Of a DNA stretch of 64,000 bases, positions 57,071 to 64,000 are shown piece by piece; position 1 is the stretch's first letter, and each line of letters starts with the position of its first letter. The position numbers were made by a program, and so were the translations under genes. The notes beneath the pieces were generated by a model that saw only the letters and a list, made by a program, of their open reading frames with translations, had not been told where the DNA came from and made no database searches. This DNA comes from Calothrix parasitica NIES-267 (GTDB taxonomy: Bacteria > Cyanobacteriota > Cyanobacteriia > Cyanobacteriales > Nostocaceae), in assembly GCF_002368095.1 (NCBI RefSeq), contig NZ_AP018227.1:5968123-6032122 (forward strand), written 5' to 3'.

Positions 57071-58153
57071 TTAACCGTTGATTGCAGGAGCGCTGATTGC
57101 TACAGGAGCAGTCTCACCAGCAGCTAAATCAAGAGGGAAGTTGTGAGCGTTACGCTCGTGCATTACTTCCATACCCAAGTTAGCTCTGTTCAATACATCA
57201 GCCCAGGTGCTTACAACTCTACCGCTAGAATCTATTACAGACTGGTTGAAGTTGAAACCGTTCAAGTTGAAAGCCATTGTGCTTACACCCAAAGCGGTGA
57301 ACCAGATTCCGACTACAGGCCATGCAGCTAAGAAGAAGTGCAAGCTGCGGCTGTTGTTGAAGGAAGCATACTGGAAGATTAAACGACCAAAGTAACCGTG
57401 AGCAGCTACGATGTTGTAGGTTTCTTCTTCTTGACCGAACTTATAACCGTAGTTCTGAGATTCGGTTTCGGTTGTTTCACGTACCAAGGAGGAGGTTACC
57501 AAAGAACCGTGCATAGCACTGAACAAGGAACCGCCGAATACACCTGCTACACCTAACTGGTGGAAAGGATGCATCAAGATGTTGTGTTCAGCTTGGAACA
57601 CGAACATGAAGTTGAAGGTACCAGAAATACCTAAAGGCATACCATCGGAGAAAGAACCTTGACCAATGGGGTATACCAAGAATACTGCGGTTGCTGCTGC
57701 TACAGGAGCGGAGAATGCAACACAGATCCAAGGGCGCATACCTAAGCGGTAGGATAATTCCCACTCACGTCCTAAGTAGCAAAATACTCCAATCAAGAAG
57801 TGGAAACATACCAACTGGTAAGGACCACCGTTGTACAACCACTCGTCTAGAGAAGCTGCTTCCCAAATTGGGTAGAAGTGTAAACCAATTGCGTTAGAAG
57901 AAGGAACAACTGCACCGGAGATGATGTTGTTTCCGTAAATCAAGGAACCTGCAACAGGCTCGCGGATACCATCGATGTCAACAGGAGGTGCTGCTACGAA
58001 TGCGATGATAAAACAGGTGATTGCAGAGAGTAGTGTAGGAATCATCAATACACCAAACCAACCGATATATAGGCGGTTATTGGTGCTGGTAATCCATCCA
58101 CAAAACTGCTCCCACGCCGAAGCGCTTTCGCGTCTTTGTAATGTGGTTGTCAT
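57071..58153 (-). CDS. psbA: Photosystem II D1 protein, E130 (high-light type)
   Basis: Reaction-centre subunit of photosystem II, 360 residues, thylakoid membrane, five helices. It binds P680 chlorophylls, pheophytin, QB and the Mn cluster. Signatures: [16 protein letters not shown] region, [15 protein letters not shown] with Glu130, [17 protein letters not shown] with His198-type ligands, and the C-terminal [13 protein letters not shown] ending with a processed APAING-type tail. Glu at 130 is the form linked to high light in cyanobacteria; Gln marks the standard form. A -35/-10 promoter lies about 60 bases upstream, and a terminator follows. Other psbA copies are expected elsewhere in the genome. 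Confidence 0.98.
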   Translation of the reverse strand: MTTTLQRRESASAWEQFCGWITSTNNRLYIGWFGVLMIPTLLSAITCFIIAFVAAPPVDIDGIREPVAGSLIYGNNIISGAVVPSSNAIGLHFYPIWEAASLDEWLYNGGPYQLVCFHFLIGVFCYLGREWELSYRLGMRPWICVAFSAPVAAATAVFLVYPIGQGSFSDGMPLGISGTFNFMFVFQAEHNILMHPFHQLGVAGVFGGSLFSAMHGSLVTSSLVRETTETESQNYGYKFGQEEETYNIVAAHGYFGRLIFQYASFNNSRSLHFFLAAWPVVGIWFTALGVSTMAFNLNGFNFNQSVIDSSGRVVSTWADVLNRANLGMEVMHERNAHNFPLDLAAGETAPVAISAPAING

Positions 58154-58210
58154 GGTTCGGATAATTGCGTTTGTCTTATAAATAAATTAGGTCTTTCAAC
58201 CTATGTACTT

Positions 58211-58239
58211 ATACTAAATCAAATATTTCAGTTTGTAAA
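58211..58239 (-). promoter_or_regulatory. psbA: Predicted psbA promoter
   Basis: On the minus strand TTTACA (58234-58239) and TAGTAT (58211-58216) are separated by exactly 17 bases, giving a sigma-70-type promoter with transcription expected near 58203 and a ~50-base leader. No strong Shine-Dalgarno sequence precedes the ATG. Confidence 0.6.
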
Positions 58240-58383
58240 GCATTTTTAGGAAAAAATTATCTATAAGGCTGCAAATTATAGATAAAAAAATACTCCCAAA
58301 GCTTGTTGGGTAATAGATATAGCTAATTTACATAAAAGAATAAATTCTCATAAATCTCAGCAAAATATTAGAGAGTAAGCGCT

Positions 58384-59472
58384 TCAATTGAGTTTAAGAT
58401 TTGCTGCTGCTTGTTCAATATCGAGCGCTAAATACTTATCCAAAGCCATATACATCCAATAAAGAGAGACTTGCGGGTCTTGAATAGTTTTCTGAAAACC
58501 CATTGCTAATGCAAGAGCTTGGACGGATGGATGAATTACCAAAGTATATAAGTCGCAAAGATTGGGAAAATCTGCTTGCATATTAATAAAAGTTTGTTGC
58601 CCATCCCTTAATAATTGACAGTAATTATGATGGTGCTGATATTTAGAATCAATTTCAAAGCTGCGGATAAATAAGGAAGTGCAATCCTCGTCTCCAGCTT
58701 TTGCCATTTTAAATGGGTCTGTTTGACTCGAATTTATAGTCAGATACAGACTTTTACTCGGAGGTAGAAAAAAATTATCTTCAGATTCGCAAGCTACAGG
58801 ATAAAGAACGCAAACACCAACAGGGTCTTGATTATCGCAGCGACGTAAAACCCTCATACCTTTTGAATACTGCTTAGCCCAAATCCGCAATATCCGAGCT
58901 ATCCTCTGAGGTGCAGCAGTGGTTTTTTTGTTCATCCAATCGTAGTTGCGGGCTAAAATAGTCGCAACCGGTATAGCGTCAGTGCGGGGGTTAAAGCTAT
59001 CGGTAAAAAGTTCTACTGATTCACTAACTTGTGTAAATTCATTAATTCCGGGTAACCCAGAGCAAATACGAATACATATATTATTGCCATCAAATTCCTT
59101 TTCGATAAGTCCTAAAGCTACCAACTTATCAATCATCATACCCGCAGCACGTTCGCTACCTCTATCTTGTTCGGCGTAAAATAGTTCATTGGCTTCTCGG
59201 TGAGTACAAGCAACAAAACCTTCAGGTAAACTGAGTTCCTTTACAGGTTCGTCTTTGATATTTCCTAACTCCAACTGCTGTTTGAGTAGTAAATAAGCCC
59301 ATAACTTCACAAAACACTCAGCTCGACGACGAGTTAAACCAACTTTTCCCTTTAAAAGAGCAATATACCTGCGCCGATGTTCTAGACTAAAAAATTCATC
59401 AATACTGATTAAATCCCTCACCACAGAACTCCCTAGTGAATTTTCTATATCGCAAAGTAACAATACAGCCAT
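58384..59472 (-). CDS. Conserved-looking hypothetical protein (winged helix plus GNAT-like region)
   Basis: A 362-residue protein that I do not recognise. The N-terminal ~130 residues look helical and winged-helix-like (LTRRRAECFVKLWAYLLLKQQ, THREANELF, MMIDKLVALGLIEKEF). The middle and C-terminal parts (NPRTDAIPVATILARNY, MRVLRRCDNQDPVGVCVLYPV, LVIHPSVQALALAMGFQK) resemble an acetyltransferase-like fold, but no acetyl-CoA loop is clear. It is rich in Cys and Leu. It lies 230 bases upstream of psbA on the same strand and is divergent from a PAS-LuxR gene, so a light- or redox-related regulatory role is possible but speculative. Confidence 0.75.
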   Translation of the reverse strand: MAVLLLCDIENSLGSSVVRDLISIDEFFSLEHRRRYIALLKGKVGLTRRRAECFVKLWAYLLLKQQLELGNIKDEPVKELSLPEGFVACTHREANELFYAEQDRGSERAAGMMIDKLVALGLIEKEFDGNNICIRICSGLPGINEFTQVSESVELFTDSFNPRTDAIPVATILARNYDWMNKKTTAAPQRIARILRIWAKQYSKGMRVLRRCDNQDPVGVCVLYPVACESEDNFFLPPSKSLYLTINSSQTDPFKMAKAGDEDCTSLFIRSFEIDSKYQHHHNYCQLLRDGQQTFINMQADFPNLCDLYTLVIHPSVQALALAMGFQKTIQDPQVSLYWMYMALDKYLALDIEQAAANLKLN

Positions 59473-59684
59473 TATGAACCTGTTGACTGCACTGTATTGC
59501 TTAATTTAAGAAAAACTTCACCCTACTTCAGGAAAATTCGTTTAGTTTCACTGTACCTTCACGTACTTCAATACTTTCTTTGAGGTTACTGCTCAATCAT
59601 TGCGGATGCAGAATCTCTTTTATAACAATGCTGCTAGTGGCTTACGGGAGCTACTTTAACTAAGTATTTTTGAGGAGATAAATA

Positions 59685-60311
59685 ATGAATGTTTCAGTTT
59701 TAGAACAGTATCAAAAATTTGCATCTACCAATAGAAATATATTTTATGGTAAAAAAGCTAAACATGACAAAATACAGCCCGCATCCAAACTTCATTTGAT
59801 GCAAGCTGTAATTGAAAGCTTTGTGGATGGGATTTTTATAGTCACAATCCAAGGTGATTTGGTTCATGCTAACGAACGCGCACGCTCTATTTGTGAGAAA
59901 TTTAACAAAGAACTTAATCAAGGTAGATTACCAGATGAAATTCAGCGTATTTGTCAATCTTTAAGCGAAAGTCGCCAACTATTTCCCAATCATAAAATAT
60001 CTATTGAGTCAGAAATAAAGACGGAATCCAAAGCTAAAATACGAGTTCGCGCTCGATGGTTACAAGTAGACGAAACCAATGATGATTATGTAATAGTGAC
60101 TTTAGAAGACCGCGAACAAACGAATCAAAGTATCGCGATTTCAGAAGCTAAAAAATATGCTTTAACCGAGCGAGAATCTCAAGTCTGGCTGTTACGTAGG
60201 GCTAATTATTCTTACCAAGAAATTGCTGAGGAACTCTATATTACTATCAATACAGTCAAGAAGCATCTGAAAAATATTTACGCTAAGCAGCAGGGGGTCG
60301 TTATCAATTAA
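59685..60311 (+). CDS. PAS-domain LuxR-type transcriptional regulator
   Basis: A 208-residue regulator. Residues ~40-145 form a PAS-like sensor (MQAVIESFVDGIFIVTIQGDLVHANERARSI). Residues ~155-205 are a LuxR-type helix-turn-helix (LTERESQVWLLRRANYSYQEIAEELYITINTVKKHLKNIY). There is no receiver domain, so it is probably controlled by a ligand or chromophore, not by phosphorylation. A GAGGAG ribosome site lies about 9 bases upstream of the ATG at 59685. It is divergent from the hypothetical gene by 212 bases and could control it and psbA. Confidence 0.85.
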   Translation: MNVSVLEQYQKFASTNRNIFYGKKAKHDKIQPASKLHLMQAVIESFVDGIFIVTIQGDLVHANERARSICEKFNKELNQGRLPDEIQRICQSLSESRQLFPNHKISIESEIKTESKAKIRVRARWLQVDETNDDYVIVTLEDREQTNQSIAISEAKKYALTERESQVWLLRRANYSYQEIAEELYITINTVKKHLKNIYAKQQGVVIN

Positions 60312-60429
60312 TAATGAAAAATGATAAATTGTGAGTTAGATTAGTAATTTGCTCTATTTATATTTCTAGGTCTATATATTTCAACTAGATTATTTCATGA
60401 GTGATTGAAATGTATTCAATAATAATTCA

Positions 60430-60927
60430 TTATTCATCATTCATAGCTTCTAATTTCTGATTTAATGGTATAACGCCTAACTTTTCCCTGACTTCGGTTA
60501 AAGGAGTAGCCCAATCAGATTCAACATCCCAATCAATTAACTTTTTCGCCATTTTGCCACTTCTGATAACTTTAATAATCTCTTGTAGATTACATTTGTG
60601 TGTTAGCAATCCAGCTAAAACAAGTATGGCACTAGAAGGACGAAAAACTTGAGACCTAGTAAAAGCTTGCAATATGAATTCATCATCCTTAGATGGAGAA
60701 AGTCCGGTTAGAACGTGCCATATATCATGAGTCCGCTGTATCCAATCTCCGGAGTTCAGCGGCTCAAAGCCATTTTCATCGAAAAAATAGGCTAATTCTC
60801 TACCTAAAGTACCTTCCGGGAGTTGACGTAATTCTTCTAAATTTATAGATAATTCTCGCCCTGGATAAATCTGAGGATTTATCGTTTGAGCCATTTTTAA
60901 AATAAATCCAAGATTTCCTTTCTGCAT
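60430..60927 (-). CDS. Coq4-family protein
   Basis: A 165-residue protein with the Coq4 signature HDIWHVLTG (His67, Asp68, His71), the Zn-binding motif of the ubiquinone-biosynthesis scaffold Coq4. The surrounding LGRELAYFFDENGFEPL, FILQAFTRSQVFRPS and WDVESDW segments also fit. Cyanobacteria do not make ubiquinone, so it may act on plastoquinone or another prenyl lipid, or have a different substrate. The ATG at 60927 is used; an internal ATG at codon 12 is possible. It is divergent from cofG, with a terminator-like hairpin in the shared gap. Confidence 0.82.
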   Translation of the reverse strand: MQKGNLGFILKMAQTINPQIYPGRELSINLEELRQLPEGTLGRELAYFFDENGFEPLNSGDWIQRTHDIWHVLTGLSPSKDDEFILQAFTRSQVFRPSSAILVLAGLLTHKCNLQEIIKVIRSGKMAKKLIDWDVESDWATPLTEVREKLGVIPLNQKLEAMNDE

Positions 60928-61045
60928 GATTTTATTTATTGTGCAAACAAATTAATATTTCACGATATTTCACTTTGAATAGTAACGTTATTAGAATTCG
61001 CTTACCGTCATGTATCTATTTTATAAAAATCAACTTTTATGCAAA

Positions 61046-61069
61046 GTACCCTCTTGGGTACCTTTTTTT
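61046..61069 (+). terminator. Terminator-like hairpin upstream of cofG
   Basis: GTACCC and GGGTAC pair around a TCTT loop and are followed by CTTTTTTTA, a typical Rho-independent terminator on the plus strand. No plus-strand gene ends here; cofG starts about 150 bases downstream. It could end a short leader (attenuation) or a small RNA. Confidence 0.7.
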
Positions 61070-61218
61070 ATATAGGGAATAGGGAGCAGGGAATATGTCT
61101 AATTTTTTGAAACCTTTCTGCGAATCAGATATATAAATTTGTATTCACAGTAAAAATGTTGCAATATAGACAACATATTTAATTAATTCAAATTGTTTTT
61201 TCAAAACTTTTTTATTTG

Positions 61219-62202
61219 ATGCCATTTTTTAGTTCTCGCTCAATTACTTATAGCCCCGCATACACTATTGTTCCAACCTATGAATGCTTTAATAGGTGTA
61301 CTTACTGCAATTTTCGCACTGACCCCGGAAATGATTCTTGGATGTCTTTATCAACAGCAAAAAATATTTTTAAAAGACTTCAAAATCAAAATGTTTGTGA
61401 GATATTAATCCTCAGTGGAGAAGTTCATCCAAATTCATCACGAAGAGAAAAATGGTTTAACTTGATTTATGATTTATGTGAATTAGCTCTATCTATGGGT
61501 TTTTTACCCCACACAAATGCGGGACATTTGAGTTTTGAGGAAATGCAAAAGCTAAAAAAAGTTAATGTTTCAATGGGGTTAATGTTGGAACAGATAACAC
61601 CATATTTATTGCAAACAGTTCATAAACACGCACCAAGTAAAAATCCAGAATTACGCTTGCAGCAATTACAATGGGCTGGTGAATTAAAAATACCTTTTAC
61701 AACAGGATTATTATTAGGAATTGGAGAAACAGAACAAGATTCTTGGGATACATTAACAGCTATATCCCAACTGCATCAAAATTATCAACATATCCAAGAA
61801 GTTATCTTACAACCACACAGTCCGGGAACTCAGCAAAGCTTTGATGCAGAACCTTTTAACCCGCATCAATTACCAGAAGTTATTGCAAAAGCACGGGAGA
61901 TTTTACCCGAAGATATAAAAATTCAGATTCCACCGAACTTAGTAAAAGATAAACAATGGTTGCTTGCTTGTATCGAAGCGGGTGCGAGAGATTTGGGTGG
62001 AATTAGTCCTATAGATGAAGTTAACCCCGATTACCCGCATATTCAGGAGAACGAATTACGAGAAATGCTACACCCTCGGGGTTGGGATCTGGTACCGAGA
62101 TTACCCGTTTATCCGCAGTTTGATGGGTGGTTGTCGGGGGATTTGGAAATTGGGGTTAAAAGGTGGAGGGAAGAGTTTGGGATTTTGCTATTCCCTAATT
62201 AG
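61219..62202 (+). CDS. cofG: 7,8-didemethyl-8-hydroxy-5-deazariboflavin synthase, CofG subunit
   Basis: Radical-SAM enzyme of deazaflavin (Fo) synthesis, 327 residues from the ATG at 61219. The SAM cluster is Cys23-x3-Cys27-x2-Cys30 in YECFNRCTYCNFR. The CofG pattern continues with ILSGEVHPNS, GLMLEQIT, FTTGLLLGIGET and QPHSPGT. Its partner CofH is not in the window. In cyanobacteria Fo serves as antenna of some photolyases and in other redox roles. An in-frame TTG one codon upstream is disregarded. A terminator-like hairpin precedes it, and a convergent kinase gene follows. Confidence 0.92.
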   Translation: MPFFSSRSITYSPAYTIVPTYECFNRCTYCNFRTDPGNDSWMSLSTAKNIFKRLQNQNVCEILILSGEVHPNSSRREKWFNLIYDLCELALSMGFLPHTNAGHLSFEEMQKLKKVNVSMGLMLEQITPYLLQTVHKHAPSKNPELRLQQLQWAGELKIPFTTGLLLGIGETEQDSWDTLTAISQLHQNYQHIQEVILQPHSPGTQQSFDAEPFNPHQLPEVIAKAREILPEDIKIQIPPNLVKDKQWLLACIEAGARDLGGISPIDEVNPDYPHIQENELREMLHPRGWDLVPRLPVYPQFDGWLSGDLEIGVKRWREEFGILLFPN

Positions 62203-62355
62203 TAGTAGTCCTTTTCATTTATTCTGACGAGTTTGTTCTATCACATAGCAACCGGGAATGTAATTCCCGGTCGGGTGTGAAAGAAAACCCATCATATTTA
62301 ATCAGATGTGCTAATAGTCAATGAGTTAATCCTTTACTATTTCCTACTCCCCTAA

Positions 62356-64000
62356 TTAATACTTCTCCCGTTTCTCCATCAAAGCAGTTTCCACATTCTT
62401 ATATTCAGCTTCAAGCTTGACAATTTGCTCTGTTATTTCCTCTCGCATTTCACTTACTACCATTATCTCTAACTGCGCGCACAAAGCCGCTAGCTTGCTT
62501 GCACCTAATGTTGCACTACTAGAAGCAAGTGTATGAACTAATAGCTGCAGAGATTTGAAATTATTTTCGCTAAAAGCAGCGCTAATATCTTCTAAAAAGT
62601 GAGGAGTTTCTTCTAAATAATCATCAATTGTTTCTAATAAAAATTCTTTAGCATCTACCCCACCATTAAAATCAGCTATTCGATAGATTTCTTGCAATGC
62701 TGCTGTATCAATTGTCGAATAATTTTTACTGCAAGTTTCTGTATGGGTCAATTGCTTTATTTTACTAATTTCTTCTTGCTTAATCTGGCATTTAGCAAGC
62801 ACTTGCATCAATTGTTCAATGCGAAAAGGTTTCGCAAGATAATCATTTATTCCTGATTCTAAATAATTGTCTTTTTCCTTTAAAATTGCACTTGCAGTTA
62901 ATGCAATAATTCGGGGACGTACAGGGATATCCCATTCTTGACAAATATAATTTGTTGCCGTCATACCATCCATTTCGGGCATTTGCATATCCATTAATAC
63001 GACATCATAAGATTGACGACGCAATGCTGTAAGTGCTTCTAAGCCATTATTGGCAATATCTGCTTGATAACCCATTTGCTGCAACATTAAAGTTATCATT
63101 TTTTGATTAGTCGGGTAATCTTCTACTAAAAGTATTTTTAAAGGGTTGTTTGCAGCTACAGTAGCATCAATAGAAATATGGGATTCTTTTGGTTGGGTTT
63201 CCCACTCTTGCTTTAATAGTGTATTAACAACCCGAGCGGTAATAGTGAAATAAAATGTACTACCTTTATTTTCTTCGCTTTCAACCCAAATTTTACCACC
63301 CATTAATTCGCTTAATTGTTTACAAATAACTAACCCTAAACCCGTACCACCATATTTTCTAGTTATAGAAGAATTAACTTGAGTAAATGCTTTGAATAAA
63401 CGATTAATTCTATTACTTGGTATTCCAATTCCAGTGTCTTTGATTGCAAACTGGATTTCGTGATTATTTTTTTCATTACCAATCATTTGACGTTCCCGAC
63501 TGGTAACTGAAACCTCAATATTCCCACTGTCGGTAAATTTAATTGCATTGCTAATTAAATTTATCAAAATCTGTCGTAATCGACTTATATCGCTGACAAT
63601 AACTTGTGGAACTTCGGAATTATCGTGAAAAACCAGTTCTAATTTTTTTTCTGTTGCTTTAGGTATTAATAAAGAAAGTGCTTCTTCAATACAGCTGTTT
63701 AAATGGAAAGGTTCTTCTTCAAATTCTAACTTTCCAGATTCAATTTTGGAAAAATCAAGAATATCATTGATAATTTCAAGCAAAGCTTTCCCACTATTAC
63801 AAATAGTTTCGACAAATTCTTCTTGCTGCTTTGATAAATCAGTATTTAATAAAACATCTCCCATCCCAATTACCGCTGCAACAGGAGTGCGTATTTCATG
63901 ACTTATCATTGCCAAAAACTCTTGTTTTGCAAGTTCAGCTTGCTTTCGTTCGCTCATGTCTCGCAGAATATAAACATAACCTTGAAAATGCTCGATTTCT
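62356..64000 (-). CDS. Hybrid histidine kinase (PAS end, HisKA, HATPase, REC, HPt), cut by right edge
   Basis: Multidomain phosphorelay kinase; the 5' end lies beyond the window. The frame is open to the edge, and the codons before the first visible ATG at 63957 read GYVYILRDMSERKQAE, the end of a PAS/PAC domain, so that ATG is not the start. Then follow HisKA (FLAMISHEIRTP, phospho-His), HATPase (LINLISNAIKFTD, GTGLGLVICKQL), a receiver domain (ILLVEDYPTN, VVLMDMQMPEMDG, YLAKPF) and a C-terminal HPt domain (LVHTLASSSATLGA, phospho-His). All phosphotransfer residues are present. The output protein is not encoded alongside. Confidence 0.92.
   Translation of the reverse strand, partial: EIEHFQGYVYILRDMSERKQAELAKQEFLAMISHEIRTPVAAVIGMGDVLLNTDLSKQQEEFVETICNSGKALLEIINDILDFSKIESGKLEFEEEPFHLNSCIEEALSLLIPKATEKKLELVFHDNSEVPQVIVSDISRLRQILINLISNAIKFTDSGNIEVSVTSRERQMIGNEKNNHEIQFAIKDTGIGIPSNRINRLFKAFTQVNSSITRKYGGTGLGLVICKQLSELMGGKIWVESEENKGSTFYFTITARVVNTLLKQEWETQPKESHISIDATVAANNPLKILLVEDYPTNQKMITLMLQQMGYQADIANNGLEALTALRRQSYDVVLMDMQMPEMDGMTATNYICQEWDIPVRPRIIALTASAILKEKDNYLESGINDYLAKPFRIEQLMQVLAKCQIKQEEISKIKQLTHTETCSKNYSTIDTAALQEIYRIADFNGGVDAKEFLLETIDDYLEETPHFLEDISAAFSENNFKSLQLLVHTLASSSATLGASKLAALCAQLEIMVVSEMREEITEQIVKLEAEYKNVETALMEKREKY

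Overview
The window is a piece of a cyanobacterial chromosome, most likely from a filamentous, heterocystous-type (Nostocales-like) genome. The evidence is a photosystem II D1 gene (psbA), a helical carotenoid protein with its C-terminal-domain partner, a high-light-inducible protein, a group 1 sigma factor with an acidic N-terminus, a DevBCA-type exporter, HIP1 octamers (GCGATCGC) scattered through genes, and many short tandem heptamer tracts between genes. Fifty-four protein genes are described, two of them cut by the window edges. No tRNA, rRNA or CRISPR array was seen.

Layout. 1-3.5 kb: a cut hypothetical gene, the photoprotective CTDH/HCP pair, and queG coupled to a HAD phosphatase. 3.6-7.3 kb: a MacAB-like tripartite export operon. 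7.6-18 kb: a TPR protein, a CheY-like regulator, a type IIA topoisomerase A subunit, a nested MITE cluster, a small high-light-inducible gene, sigA, a 1.6 kb gene-free gap and gyrB. 18.4-20.3 kb: miaA, with an intergenic-type repeat inside its coding sequence, and an SGNH hydrolase. 20.3-31.2 kb: a co-directional cluster in which the TetR, DevB, DevC and DevA genes are interleaved with two paralogous acetyltransferases, a cytochrome P450, a Rieske oxygenase, a TMEM175-like membrane protein and a methyltransferase, with a Uma2 gene at each end. 31.4-36.6 kb: an acyltransferase-like gene, glcD, an FKBP isomerase, and a degenerate HEARO/OMEGA element (structured RNA plus an internally deleted IscB-like gene). 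36.7-45 kb: a fused double glutaminase, a run of paralogous hairpins in a 1 kb gap, nnr, two SPOR paralogues and mnmA. 45-50.3 kb: a Cpx-like envelope-stress block (Spy/CpxP-like protein, HtrA protease, sensor kinase and OmpR-type regulator) with a shared 11-bp-period repeat motif upstream of target genes. 50.7-64 kb: sat, a YS-type pseudo-orthocaspase, a MITE with a readable empty site, mtnP, a third Uma2 gene, psbA (E130, high-light type), two unassigned regulatory-looking genes, a Coq4-like gene, cofG and a hybrid histidine kinase cut by the right edge.

How it works together. Much of the window is housekeeping (DNA topology, transcription, tRNA modification, sulfate activation, metabolite repair, methylthioadenosine salvage). 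It is overlaid by light and oxidative protection (HCP/CTDH, HLIP, psbA, glcD) and envelope functions (two tripartite exporters, HtrA/CpxP, SPOR proteins). The best candidates for undescribed biology are the DevBCA-embedded tailoring cluster, the shrunken IscB with its upstream RNA, the tandem hairpin family near 39.1-39.5 kb, and the duplicated regulatory/RNA unit upstream of htrA. All functions are inferred from reading the sequence; nothing was searched against a database.
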